A DNA stretch of 64,000 nucleotides from positions 2,852,001 through 2,916,000 of the forward strand of contig OZ244139.1 of the NCBI GenBank assembly GCA_965216205.1, in the 5' to 3' direction. The notes beneath the pieces are model-generated. The model was not told the origin of the DNA. It saw nothing but the letters and a program-made list of their open reading frames with translations, and did not search any database. The position numbers were made by a program, and so were the translations under genes. This document shows positions 16,064-24,228 of the stretch, piece after piece. How positions within the stretch are numbered: the first letter of the stretch is position 1; the number at the start of each line of letters is the position of its first letter. The DNA is from CADEDH01 sp965216205. Its GTDB lineage: Bacteria; Actinomycetota; Acidimicrobiia; Acidimicrobiales; SZUA-35.

Positions 16064-18736
16064 ATGAAGGACGTTCGCCACGGGCGCGTCGCGTCGAGCC
16101 CGCCGCCGAAGCCCAGACGCTGGAAGCGGTCGCTTCGAGTGCAGGTCCTGGTGAGCACGCTGGTCGTGGGCCTCATCCCGATCGTGTTGCTGGCGGTGGT
16201 CGCAGCATTCGGCTTCCGGGGCCTGGCGAGCACCGCCGACGACAGCCTCGAGACGACTCGGCGGTCCCTGATCGCCGAGTCGGTGACCGCAGAGCTCCAA
16301 CAGGACGCCGGGGGTCTCGGACGTGCGATCGACCGCTTCGTGGTGGAGCGGGTCGACGACGTGGTCCGATGGGCCGGTCAGCCCGCGATCGAGGACCCCG
16401 CCGAGCTGGCCGACGAGCTCGCACAGCAGCGGGCCTTCGTCGACCTGTCGTTCCTCACGGAGCCGGTCGATGCGCCATGGTGGGACGAGACGCTCACCTC
16501 GGGCGCTGCGATCGGGTCCCCGACGATCATCGAACCCGAGCAGACGACCGCGATCCCGATCGCTGCTCGGGTCGACGGGGCCGGCGGCGAGCCGATCGGC
16601 GTCGTCGTGGGTCACCTCCCGCTCGCTGCGCTCCACGAGATCGTCGACCTCGCCGCCGCCGACGATCAGCAACTGACCGTGGTCACCGCCGACGGCATCC
16701 TGGTGGCCGAGACCGCCACGGCCCACGATCCAGGGAGGGTCGGCGGCGACACCGTCGCCCCCGAGCAGCTGTCTGACGGTGTGCTTGCGGCTCTGGGCAG
16801 TGGCAGCGGCTCGGTGACCGAGCGCGACCACGTGTTCGGCTTCACGACCATCGACTGGGCCGAGACCGCCGGTGCGATCGGCGCTGTCGACGCCCGAGCA
16901 CCGATCGGCGACTCACCCTGGATCGTGGTGGCCGAGGAGCCGACCGAGACGGCCTTCGCCGCCCTCGATGGACTGGAGCAACTCGGCCGGGATCTCGGCG
17001 ACATGCGGGCTCAGCTCGCGATCGTCACCGCGATCGTCCTCGTCGTGTCGTTCCTCGCGTGCGCGCTCGCGGCGCGCCTCATCGCCCGGAAGGTCCTGAG
17101 CCCGGTGGAACGTCTGACGCAACGGGCGAAGGCGCTGGCCGACGAGGACATCACCACCACGATCACGACGGGGTCGACCACACCGTCGTCGGTTGGCGCC
17201 TCGCTCGAGGATCATGCGATCGACGTGAAGGCCGGGAACGAGCTCGACGAGCTCGCCTCGTCGTTCGATTCGGTTCACCGCACCGCGCTGCAGATGGCGG
17301 CGGAGCAGGCGCGCATGCGGCAGATGACAGCCGACATGTTCGCAAACCTGGGACGTCGCAATCAGTCGCTGGTCAAGCGCCAGCTCCGGTTCATCGAGGA
17401 GCTGGAGCGATCGGAGGAGGATCCCGATCGCCTCGCCGCCCTCTTCAAGCTCGATCACCTGGCAACGAGGATGAGGCGGAACGCCGAGAGCCTCCTCGTC
17501 ATCGCGGGGCACGGCGACAACAGTCGACGCTCGAAGCCGGTCCGGATCGAGCTCGTCACCCGGGCGGCCCTCGGCGAGGTGGAGAACTTCGAGCGGGTCG
17601 ACAGCTCCGCGGTGGAACCGGCGGCGATCATGGGTCGAGCTGTGGCCGGGCTGGCCCACGTGCTGGCCGAGCTGGTCGAGAACGCACTGTCGTTCTCGCC
17701 ACCCGAGGCTCCCGTCCGTGTGTTCGGTGAGCGGGGCCTCACCCACTACACCGTGTCGGTGGTGGATCGGGGCATCGGCCTGTCGGGCAGCGAGCTCGCG
17801 GCGATCAACCAGCGACTCGAGCTCGAACCCGACTCCGACCTTCCCTCATCGAAACAGCTCGGCCTGCTCGTGGTGGCCAAGCTGGCTCGCCGCCATGGCT
17901 TCCGGGTCCGCCTCCTCGAGTCGGCCGCCGGCGGCATCGCAGCCCAGGTCGAGATTCCCAACGCGCTCGTCCAACCGCCGGAGCAGGGCTCCGACGCGCC
18001 GCCGCAGGGGGCCGACAGTGCGGCGAGGGTGGCCCGACGGGCCGCGCATGCGGCGAAGGTGCAAGGAACGCCGCTCACGCCTCACCAGCCCGTCGCGAAC
18101 GACATCGCCGAATCGGGCGACACGAGCGGATCCCCGGCCGCCGCCGGACCGGCGACAGCGTCCGCCACCGACCCCGCTGCAGCGCCGCGACCGGTAGCCG
18201 CCAGCGACCGGGCGCCCGTCCCCCGACCGGTAGCCGCCAGCGACCGGGCGCCCGTGCCCCGACCACTGGCCGCCAGCGACCGGGCGCCCGTGCCCCGGCC
18301 GCCGACCACGACTGCGGACGCGATCGCGGACACCGTCGCGGATGCGATTGCGGATGCAGCGACCAGCCCTGTCGACCCCCGGCCCGAGACGATCGAGGCG
18401 GCGCCGGAGCGACGGCGAAGCGATGAGCGACCAGCGGCGGCCCGCCCGACCGCCCCCCCGACGAGGCAGACGTACCGTGGGAGTCTCTCGGCGGCGAGCG
18501 GCGCCCGGGTGGCCGCCGTGCCGCGCCGCGAGTCGAGACGGCCGAAGCCGGGCCAGCAGTCGGAGCGACCGAGCGACGACCGGCGTGAAGGCGCACCGCG
18601 GTCGACGAAGCGAGCGGTTGCGGTGGCCACGGCCGATCACGAGGTCGTCGAGGAGGCCACCGACGTCCAGAACCGCTGGAACCGCTTCCGGGCCGGGCGG
18701 ATGACCGCTGCCGAGCGAGGTCCGAGCGATGGTTGA
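16064..18736 (+). CDS. cvnA: Conservon histidine kinase-like sensor (CvnA)
   Basis: An 890-residue membrane sensor. There are two membrane helices (VQVLVSTLVVGLIPIVLLAV near residue 30 and ATVIVLVV-like segment AIVTAIVLVVSFLACALA near residue 330) flanking an extracytoplasmic domain, then a HAMP-like linker. LFKLDHLATRMRRNAESLL is the dimerisation helix typical of CvnA-type proteins, and AELVENALSFSPP is the N box of the ATPase domain, followed by DRGIGLS. The C-terminal 250 residues are a low-complexity Pro/Ala/Arg tail with three 12-residue repeats. The ATG at 16064 is chosen for the GGAG 5 nt upstream; an in-frame ATG at 16013 is possible. It heads a conservon with roadblock, DUF742 and GTPase genes. 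Confidence 0.85.
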   Translation: MKDVRHGRVASSPPPKPRRWKRSLRVQVLVSTLVVGLIPIVLLAVVAAFGFRGLASTADDSLETTRRSLIAESVTAELQQDAGGLGRAIDRFVVERVDDVVRWAGQPAIEDPAELADELAQQRAFVDLSFLTEPVDAPWWDETLTSGAAIGSPTIIEPEQTTAIPIAARVDGAGGEPIGVVVGHLPLAALHEIVDLAAADDQQLTVVTADGILVAETATAHDPGRVGGDTVAPEQLSDGVLAALGSGSGSVTERDHVFGFTTIDWAETAGAIGAVDARAPIGDSPWIVVAEEPTETAFAALDGLEQLGRDLGDMRAQLAIVTAIVLVVSFLACALAARLIARKVLSPVERLTQRAKALADEDITTTITTGSTTPSSVGASLEDHAIDVKAGNELDELASSFDSVHRTALQMAAEQARMRQMTADMFANLGRRNQSLVKRQLRFIEELERSEEDPDRLAALFKLDHLATRMRRNAESLLVIAGHGDNSRRSKPVRIELVTRAALGEVENFERVDSSAVEPAAIMGRAVAGLAHVLAELVENALSFSPPEAPVRVFGERGLTHYTVSVVDRGIGLSGSELAAINQRLELEPDSDLPSSKQLGLLVVAKLARRHGFRVRLLESAAGGIAAQVEIPNALVQPPEQGSDAPPQGADSAARVARRAAHAAKVQGTPLTPHQPVANDIAESGDTSGSPAAAGPATASATDPAAAPRPVAASDRAPVPRPVAASDRAPVPRPLAASDRAPVPRPPTTTADAIADTVADAIADAATSPVDPRPETIEAAPERRRSDERPAAARPTAPPTRQTYRGSLSAASGARVAAVPRRESRRPKPGQQSERPSDDRREGAPRSTKRAVAVATADHEVVEEATDVQNRWNRFRAGRMTAAERGPSDG
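18185..18292 (+). repeat. 36-bp tandem repeat (x3) in the kinase tail
   Basis: Three near-identical 36-bp units encode PRPVAASDRAPV, PRPVAASDRAPV and PRPLAASDRAPV. They sit in the disordered C-terminal tail, outside the catalytic domains. Confidence 0.85.
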
Positions 18737-19181
18737 GAGGGCAGAGACCATGGAACACACCGGGGCGATCAGCAAGGAAGCCCGAGACTTCAACTGGCTG
18801 CTCGTTCAGTTCGTCGAGCAGACCGGCGGCGTTCGCGAAGCGATCGCGGTGTCGTCCGATGGGCTCCTGCTCGCAGCATCGGCAGGGCGCGATCGGAACA
18901 ACGTGGAGCAGTTCGCCGCGATCGTCTCGGGGCTGACCAGCCTCGCCAATGGGGCCGCGGCGTGCTTCGCCTACGACACCGTCGAGCAGATGATCATCGA
19001 GATGGCCGGGGGCTTCATGTTCGTGTCGGCGATCGGCGACGGCTCCGCCCTCGGTGTACTGGCCGACCGCCACTGCGACGTCGGCCTCGTCGGTTACGAG
19101 ATGACGCTGTTGCTCAACCGGGCCGGGTCTGCCCTCAGCCCCGCACTCGTAGCCGAGTTGAAGAACTCGCTGGCCGCGTGA
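18729..19181 (+). CDS. cvnB: Roadblock/LC7 domain protein (CvnB)
   Basis: A 150-residue soluble protein. FNWLLVQFVEQTGGVREAIA, SSDGLLLAAS and AAIVSGLTSLANGAA (each a separate element) match the roadblock/LC7 fold that in conservons acts with the small GTPase, probably as its activator or scaffold. The ATG at 18729 overlaps the kinase stop by 8 bp and has GAGG 8 nt upstream; an alternative ATG lies at 18750. The next gene begins within its stop codon (GTGA overlap), so the four conservon genes are translationally coupled. Confidence 0.85.
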   Translation: MVERAETMEHTGAISKEARDFNWLLVQFVEQTGGVREAIAVSSDGLLLAASAGRDRNNVEQFAAIVSGLTSLANGAAACFAYDTVEQMIIEMAGGFMFVSAIGDGSALGVLADRHCDVGLVGYEMTLLLNRAGSALSPALVAELKNSLAA

Positions 19182-19591
19182 AGCCGGTGAGGAGCAGCGA
19201 GGTCGGGTCGATGATCGGTCAGGCCACCAACGCCGGGGGAGAGACCCTCCTCGAGGACGACGACGACAACCTCGTCCGCCCCTACACGCTCACCGGCGGA
19301 CGGACCCGGAATGACGTTGTCGACGTCGCCATCCAGACGGTGATCTGTCAGAGCGCCACGTCGCTCACCACCACGCCCGCCGTTGGTCCCGTGGAGCTCG
19401 ACATCTGGCGGGCCGCCGCCAACCGGCTCTCGTCGGCCGACATCAGCGCCCAACTCGATCTGCCGCTCGGCGTCGTGCGAGTCCTGGCGGGTGATCTCGC
19501 CATCGCAGGTCACGTCGAGCTCGGCGAGACGATGTCCACCGGCGATGCCCAGCTCATCAGGAGGTTGATCGATGGTGTACGCGCCCTCTGA
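19178..19591 (+). CDS. cvnC: DUF742 protein (CvnC)
   Basis: A 137-residue protein. LVRPYTLTGGRTR is the hallmark of DUF742, and LSSADISAQLDLPLGVVRVL looks like a winged-helix recognition segment, so it may bind DNA or a partner protein. The GTG at 19178 overlaps the preceding stop codon (GTGA); an ATG at 19211 is the alternative. Its 3' end overlaps the GTPase gene by 20 bp. In known conservons this is the third member, between the roadblock protein and the GTPase. Confidence 0.85.
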   Translation: MKPVRSSEVGSMIGQATNAGGETLLEDDDDNLVRPYTLTGGRTRNDVVDVAIQTVICQSATSLTTTPAVGPVELDIWRAAANRLSSADISAQLDLPLGVVRVLAGDLAIAGHVELGETMSTGDAQLIRRLIDGVRAL

Positions 19592-20198
19592 CCCCGATGT
19601 CCTGATGATCCCGAAGCCCGCCCCGCTCTCGGTCAAGTTCGTGATCGCCGGCGGTTTCGGGGTGGGGAAGACGACGTTCGTCGGCAGCGTCAGCGAGATC
19701 ACGCCCCTCCGTACCGAGGCGGCGATGACCCAGACGGCGGCCGATCTGGACGACACGAGCCTCGTGCAGGAGAAGTCCTCGACCACGGTCGCGATGGACT
19801 TCGGGCGGATCACCGTCGCCGACGATCTCCTCCTGTACCTCTTCGGGACGCCGGGCCAGGACCGGTTCGGGTTCATGTGGGACGACATCGTCGATGGTGC
19901 CATGGGCGCCCTGGTGCTCGTGGACCCTCGCCGTCTCGGCGACTGCTACCCGGCGATCGACTACTTCGAGGAGCGCGAGATCCCATTCGTGGTGGTACTC
20001 AACCACTTCGACACCGACCACCGCCCCGACATCGCAGCGGTCCGCTACGCGCTGAACATCGAGAACGACATCCCGTTCGTGAACTGCGATGCCAGGAGCA
20101 CCGCATCGGTGAAGAACGCGCTGCTGTCGATGCTCGAGCACCTGCTCACCAGACTCGAGCCCGCCATCCCGCCCACCGGTCCACCGTCAGCCGAATGA
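19572..20198 (+). CDS. cvnD: Conservon small GTPase (CvnD)
   Basis: A 208-residue Ras-like/MglA-like GTPase. The P-loop is GGFGVGKTT, switch II is FGTPGQDRF, and the base-specificity motif is NHFD (the N-K-x-D position, with His in place of Lys). The N-terminal lead (SVKFVIAGGFGVGK) is typical of the family. It probably cycles with the roadblock and DUF742 proteins under control of the kinase-like sensor. Its last 53 bp overlap the 3' end of the convergent F420/PPOX gene, whose own C-terminus matches its family, so the overlap seems genuine. Confidence 0.85.
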   Translation: MVYAPSDPDVLMIPKPAPLSVKFVIAGGFGVGKTTFVGSVSEITPLRTEAAMTQTAADLDDTSLVQEKSSTTVAMDFGRITVADDLLLYLFGTPGQDRFGFMWDDIVDGAMGALVLVDPRRLGDCYPAIDYFEEREIPFVVVLNHFDTDHRPDIAAVRYALNIENDIPFVNCDARSTASVKNALLSMLEHLLTRLEPAIPPTGPPSAE

Positions 20199-20583
20199 CC
20201 GGTCCGGCGGGTCGCTGCTCGCGGTACTGGGCGTACTTGTCGACGAGGGCGTCGATCGCGCTCGACCACGAGTCGCCATCGGTCACGACGCGGGCCGAGC
20301 CGATGGTTCGGACCCACCAGAGCTGGGTCCAATCATCCGGGTCGCGGTGATCGACGAGGAGCGAGGCGGCCGGGTTCCGCTCGACGTTGTCCAACCTGGC
20401 CAGTCGCGCCGTGCGCTTCGGCTTGTGATCCACCGCCGTGACCACGTCGACCCCCGATCCTGATCCGATCACGGCGAAGCAGCAGGGGACCTGATCGATA
20501 CGGCTGGCCGGCCCGTGAGTGGCGAGCACCCCGAACGCGCTCGACTCGAGCCGGGGCAGGAACCAGGGCTCCACGTCGCTCAC
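20146..20583 (-). CDS. PPOX-class probable F420-dependent oxidoreductase
   Basis: A 145-residue split-barrel flavin/deazaflavin enzyme. FGVLATHGPASRIDQVPCCF, VDHKPKRTARLARLDN, NPAASLLVDHRDPDDWTQLW and the C-terminal DRWAGWRA match the TIGR03668-type F420 family (short motifs quoted separately). The GTG at 20583 follows GAGGAGG by 5 nt. It is downstream of the methyltransferase gene on the same strand (26 bp gap) and likely shares its transcript. It probably reduces or oxidises a small molecule with F420, in keeping with an actinobacterium. The 3' end overlaps cvnD on the other strand. Confidence 0.8.
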   Translation of the reverse strand: MSDVEPWFLPRLESSAFGVLATHGPASRIDQVPCCFAVIGSGSGVDVVTAVDHKPKRTARLARLDNVERNPAASLLVDHRDPDDWTQLWWVRTIGSARVVTDGDSWSSAIDALVDKYAQYREQRPAGPVIRLTVDRWAGWRARVW

Positions 20584-20609
20584 CGGGTCCTCCTCACCGA
20601 CTCTCTTGC

Positions 20610-21173
20610 TCACAGCTTCCGGGCGATGGCCTCGGCGCTGTGGCGGCCGTCGAGCTTCCACCCCTCGTCGTGATACTCCACCGTGAGATCGCCGAGCAGG
20701 CTCGGCAGCTCCCCGTCCTCGAGGAGGAAATCGCGCCGTGGGTGCTCGTTGCGCTCCAGATTCGAGGCGGTGGCGATCGCGACCGCGAGCTGGCCACCGT
20801 CGGCCAACTCCTCGATCATCGGGGGGAAGAGAGCACGGTCGAGGTAATTGAAGCAGGTGATCAGATCCCAGGGACCGGGTGGGAGCGGGTCGACGACGAG
20901 GTCGGCCTGCACGATGGTCAGCTCGACCCGTGACGACTCCGCTCTGGCCGTCGCCATCTCGAGCGCCACCTCGGAGACGTCGCAGATCGTGACGTCCAGC
21001 CCGCGGGCGGCCAGGATCACCGCCGCCTGCCCGGGTCCACCGGCGACGTCCAACGCCCGACCCTCCCGCGGGAAGAGGTGGAGGTTGCGGCCGAGCATCA
21101 ACGGGGTGCCTCCCTCCTCGCCGCCGGCGTACCGCCGGTTCCATCGCTCACGGTCGCTGACCCTCGCACTCAT
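20610..21173 (-). CDS. Class I SAM-dependent methyltransferase
   Basis: A 187-residue methyltransferase. RERWNRRYAGGEE opens the protein, motif I is ALDVAGGPGQAAVILA, the acidic end of strand 2 is VTICDVSEVAL, and the post-motif region is WDLITCFNYLDRALFPPM. This resembles the TehB/thiopurine methyltransferase-like group, often involved in detoxification; the acceptor is unknown. The ATG at 21173 is used; longer frames upstream run antisense to the aminotransferase. It is divergent from the aminotransferase gene with only 42 bp between the two starts. Confidence 0.8.
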   Translation of the reverse strand: MSARVSDRERWNRRYAGGEEGGTPLMLGRNLHLFPREGRALDVAGGPGQAAVILAARGLDVTICDVSEVALEMATARAESSRVELTIVQADLVVDPLPPGPWDLITCFNYLDRALFPPMIEELADGGQLAVAIATASNLERNEHPRRDFLLEDGELPSLLGDLTVEYHDEGWKLDGRHSAEAIARKL

Positions 21174-21215
21174 GGGCGTAGCCTTCCTCTCAGGAGAACT
21201 CACGGGAGGTGTCAC

Positions 21216-22553
21216 ATGATCGACGAACCCTCGGCCGGTGGCCAGCCAACGAAGCGATCGCGGGCCGAACTCGCTGAACGGTACCGAACCGTCATGCCGG
21301 CGTGGATCACGCCGCTCTACGACGAGCCGATCGTGCTCGAGTCTGGCGAGGGGAGCTACGTCAACGATGCCGACGGAACCCGCTATCTCGACTTCTTCGG
21401 CGGTGTGCTCACCACGATGATCGGCCACAACGTGCCCGAGGTGACGGCTGCGATCGCGGAGCAGGCCGGCAGGATCCTCCACACGTCGACCCTCTACCTC
21501 TCGGCCCCGATGCTCGACTTCGCCGACGAGCTGGCAGCGCTCTCCGGGATCCCGGACGCGAAGGTGTTCTTCACCACGTCCGGCACGGAGGCCAACGACA
21601 CCGCACTGCTCCTCGCGTCGACCTACCGGCGGTCCAACCAGATCCTCGCGCTCCGCAACAGCTACCACGGCCGCTCGTTCTCCGCCATGGCCGTGACCGG
21701 GCACCGCTCCTGGTCGGCCTCGAGCTTCTCGGGTCTCAATGTCAGCTTCGTCCACGGCGGCTACCGGCTCCGAAGCCCGTTCCGCGACCTCGACGACGAC
21801 GCCTACACCGCCGCGTGCGTCGAGGACCTCGTGCAGATCATCGACATGACCACCGCGGGCGACGTCGGCTGCATGATCGCCGAACCGATCCAGGGCGTCG
21901 GTGGTTTCGCGACGCCACCGCCGGGCTTCTTCGGGGCGATGAAGAAGGAGCTCGACAACCACGACATCCTGTTCATCTCCGACGAGGTGCAGACCGGCTG
22001 GGGGCGGACGGGCGAGCACTTCTGGGGCTACCAGGCGCACGGCATCGTCCCCGATGTCCTCACGTTCGCCAAGGGTGTCGGCAACGGTGTGACCCTCGCC
22101 GGCGTCGTGGCCCGGGCCGAGATCATGGACTGCCTCGACGCGGTCTCGTTCTCCACGTTCGGTGGCAACCCGCTGTCGATGGCGGCCGGTCTCGCCACCC
22201 TCCGCCACGTTCTCGACAACGACCTCCAGTCGAACGCCCTCGCGATGGGTGACCGGCTCCGGACCGGCCTCGACCAGCTCGCCGCCGGCACGCCGTGGAT
22301 CGCCGAGGCGAGGGGCAAGGGCCTGATGCAGGCGCTCGAGATGGTCCACCCCGGCTCGCTCGAACCCGATCCGGTACGGACCACGGCGCTCCTCGAGACC
22401 TGCCGGGCCAACGGCCTGCTGATCGGCAAGGGCGGGCTGTACGGCAACGTCGTGCGGATCGCCCCCATGCTCAACGTCACGGCGTCGGAGATCGACGAAG
22501 GCCTGACCGCGGTCCGGGCGGCTGTCGCAGCGGTCGACGACGCTACGGGGTGA
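21216..22553 (+). CDS. Class III PLP aminotransferase
   Basis: A 445-residue pyridoxal-phosphate aminotransferase of the class III (ornithine/GABA/AGXT2-like) group. The PLP lysine is in LTFAKGVGNG, the metal-like D-E-V motif is FISDEVQTGWGRTG, and TTSGTEANDTALLLAS plus NSYHGRSFSAMAVTG bind the phosphate and ring. It transfers amino groups from an omega-amino or alanine-type donor to a keto acid; the exact substrate is unclear, with alanine-glyoxylate or 4-aminobutyrate types both possible. GGAGGT lies 5 nt before the ATG at 21216. Its last 11 bp overlap the convergent isomerase gene. Confidence 0.85.
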   Translation: MIDEPSAGGQPTKRSRAELAERYRTVMPAWITPLYDEPIVLESGEGSYVNDADGTRYLDFFGGVLTTMIGHNVPEVTAAIAEQAGRILHTSTLYLSAPMLDFADELAALSGIPDAKVFFTTSGTEANDTALLLASTYRRSNQILALRNSYHGRSFSAMAVTGHRSWSASSFSGLNVSFVHGGYRLRSPFRDLDDDAYTAACVEDLVQIIDMTTAGDVGCMIAEPIQGVGGFATPPPGFFGAMKKELDNHDILFISDEVQTGWGRTGEHFWGYQAHGIVPDVLTFAKGVGNGVTLAGVVARAEIMDCLDAVSFSTFGGNPLSMAAGLATLRHVLDNDLQSNALAMGDRLRTGLDQLAAGTPWIAEARGKGLMQALEMVHPGSLEPDPVRTTALLETCRANGLLIGKGGLYGNVVRIAPMLNVTASEIDEGLTAVRAAVAAVDDATG

Positions 22554-23361
22554 AGGCGAGGTTCGTGACGACGCGCTGGGCCAGATCGAGGTCGCCCTCG
22601 AAGTCGACGGACCCCAGCCGATCGGTGAGCTTCTCGAGGCGGCCGCCGACGAGCCGCATGAACAGGTTCGACGACAGGGTGACCGTGGCCGTCGCCGGCT
22701 CCGCCAGCTCGCCGACCACCTCCGCCCGAGTCCCCACCTGGACGTGGATGGTGCGTTTCACCGGTCCGGTCAGCTCGATCGTCACGGCCTGGCCCTGAGC
22801 CGCCTTCGCCTTCTTCCCGACGATGTGGCCGAGCGCCCGTTCCACCTCGTCGACCGCCGCCCGGGCACAGGGACCGCTCTCGTGACCGGGCCGGCCGAGT
22901 CCCTCTCGGATGTCCTGCTCGTGCATCCAGCAATCGAAGACCCGCATCTGCATGAGCCGCCAGTACGGGACCGGTCCGGTCGGCGAGTCGGTGTCGAGCT
23001 CGAACTCGGCCTGGGTCATCGCATCGAGCGTCCGCATCCGGCTGGCCGTCACCCGGCGGAACCGATCGAGGATCGCCGGTGGTTCCAGATGGGAGAGCGA
23101 CTCGATCCAGGTCTCGTTGACCACCCCGACCTCGTTGCGGACGTGGCTGAACGACGCCACGTCGGTCTTCGTGTTGGGGAGCTCGTAGCCCTCGAGCATC
23201 GACTCCGTGCCGATGAGGTGGGCGTAGACGTCCACGATCGCCCAACCAGGGACCGAAGCTGGCGAGTGCCACTCGGTCGGCGCCAGGCTGGATCCCAGGA
23301 AATCGAGCGACTTGAACTGGGACCGGAGGAGCTCGACGATGGGACCCTTCTCTGCGGTCAT
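22543..23361 (-). CDS. Maleylpyruvate isomerase family (DinB-like, mycothiol type) protein
   Basis: A 272-residue protein of the TIGR03083-type family. An N-terminal DinB-like bundle holds VPGWAIVDVYAHLIGTESML, RVFDCWMHEQDIREGLG supplies metal histidine and glutamate, and the C-terminal part is an SCP2-like beta/alpha domain (TVTLSSNLFMRLVGGR). Relatives are mycothiol-dependent isomerases or transferases. The ATG at 23361 overlaps the stop of the DsbA-like gene by four bases, so both belong to one operon. This pairing with a mycothiol-type thioredoxin-fold protein supports a thiol-linked detoxification role, which is inference. Confidence 0.75.
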   Translation of the reverse strand: MTAEKGPIVELLRSQFKSLDFLGSSLAPTEWHSPASVPGWAIVDVYAHLIGTESMLEGYELPNTKTDVASFSHVRNEVGVVNETWIESLSHLEPPAILDRFRRVTASRMRTLDAMTQAEFELDTDSPTGPVPYWRLMQMRVFDCWMHEQDIREGLGRPGHESGPCARAAVDEVERALGHIVGKKAKAAQGQAVTIELTGPVKRTIHVQVGTRAEVVGELAEPATATVTLSSNLFMRLVGGRLEKLTDRLGSVDFEGDLDLAQRVVTNLAFTP

Positions 23362-24080
23362 CGAGTCCGGGAGCCCGGTTCCGCATCGTCGAAGCTCACG
23401 ACCTTGCCCCTGTTGATGCTCACCCAGTCGCGGGCCTCCAGGTACGGACGGAAGGTGTCGGCGATCAACTCCTGGTCCCGCTGGGTCTTCGGCCGCTGGA
23501 TCTCGTACAGATGGGGGAACTCGACCCACGCCGTGACCGCCGACCACAGCTTCTCCGCCTGCTCGCCGGTCGGCGGGTCGAGCAGGACGGGACCGAAGAT
23601 CGCCTGGTCGCCGAAGAACAGCGTCGGGACGCCGAACCCACCGGCATCGATGACGCGATCGTGCTCCGCCTTCACCTCATCGTGGGTGCTCGGATCGCTC
23701 ATCGCCACGTCGACCGCACCCGGATCGAGCCCGATCTCGGCGAGGAGGTGACGGGCGACGTCCGGTTCGTGCGGCTTGTGACCGTCGACGTGGAGCGCCT
23801 GCCCGGCCGCTGCATACCACGCGTCGAGGTCGTCCATGCTGGTCCGGCGGAGTACAGCGCCGATCTGCATCATCGACCACCCGTAGGACCACGACCGTTC
23901 CCACGGATGCTTCTTCCCCTCCCGTCGGTTGACCTCCTCGAGGCTGAAGAACCGCCAGTTCACCGTGAGGCCGAGCCGATCGCGTACCTCGCGCATCCAC
24001 AACGAGGTCTGGTACGCCCAAGGGCACATGACGTCGAAGTGGAAATCGACGGTGGACGTGTCGGTGGTCTCGGTGCTCAT
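23358..24080 (-). CDS. DsbA-family (Rv2466c/FrnE-like) protein with CPWA active site
   Basis: A 240-residue thioredoxin-fold protein with a helical insertion, of the kind annotated as mycothiol-dependent nitroreductase or disulphide oxidoreductase. The N-terminal strand leads to DVMCPWAYQTSLW, so the first active-site cysteine (C19) is present while the second position, Cys in the CPWC form, is alanine. GGFGVPTLFFGDQAIFGP carries the cis-proline. A single cysteine suits a mycothiol-mixed-disulphide mechanism. A GAGG site precedes the ATG at 24080. It is translationally coupled to the isomerase gene downstream. Confidence 0.75.
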   Translation of the reverse strand: MSTETTDTSTVDFHFDVMCPWAYQTSLWMREVRDRLGLTVNWRFFSLEEVNRREGKKHPWERSWSYGWSMMQIGAVLRRTSMDDLDAWYAAAGQALHVDGHKPHEPDVARHLLAEIGLDPGAVDVAMSDPSTHDEVKAEHDRVIDAGGFGVPTLFFGDQAIFGPVLLDPPTGEQAEKLWSAVTAWVEFPHLYEIQRPKTQRDQELIADTFRPYLEARDWVSINRGKVVSFDDAEPGSRTR

Positions 24081-24216
24081 GGTGTCCTCACTGCTGCAGG
24101 CGAACCTGGACCCCGACCGGCGGCCCGAGCTGGAGAGCACGCCGGGCCCGAATCCATCCGTTGTATAGCAGGTGACCGGGCCGGCCGGTAGTTGCCCCCG
24201 ATGGGTGCCGGTGCGG

Positions 24217-24222
24217 TAGAAC
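24217..24222 (+). promoter_or_regulatory. -10 box for a leaderless transcript
   Basis: TAGAAC lies exactly 6 nt before the ATG at 24229, and no ribosome site is seen. Confidence 0.5.
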
Positions 24223-24228
24223 GGCGGG

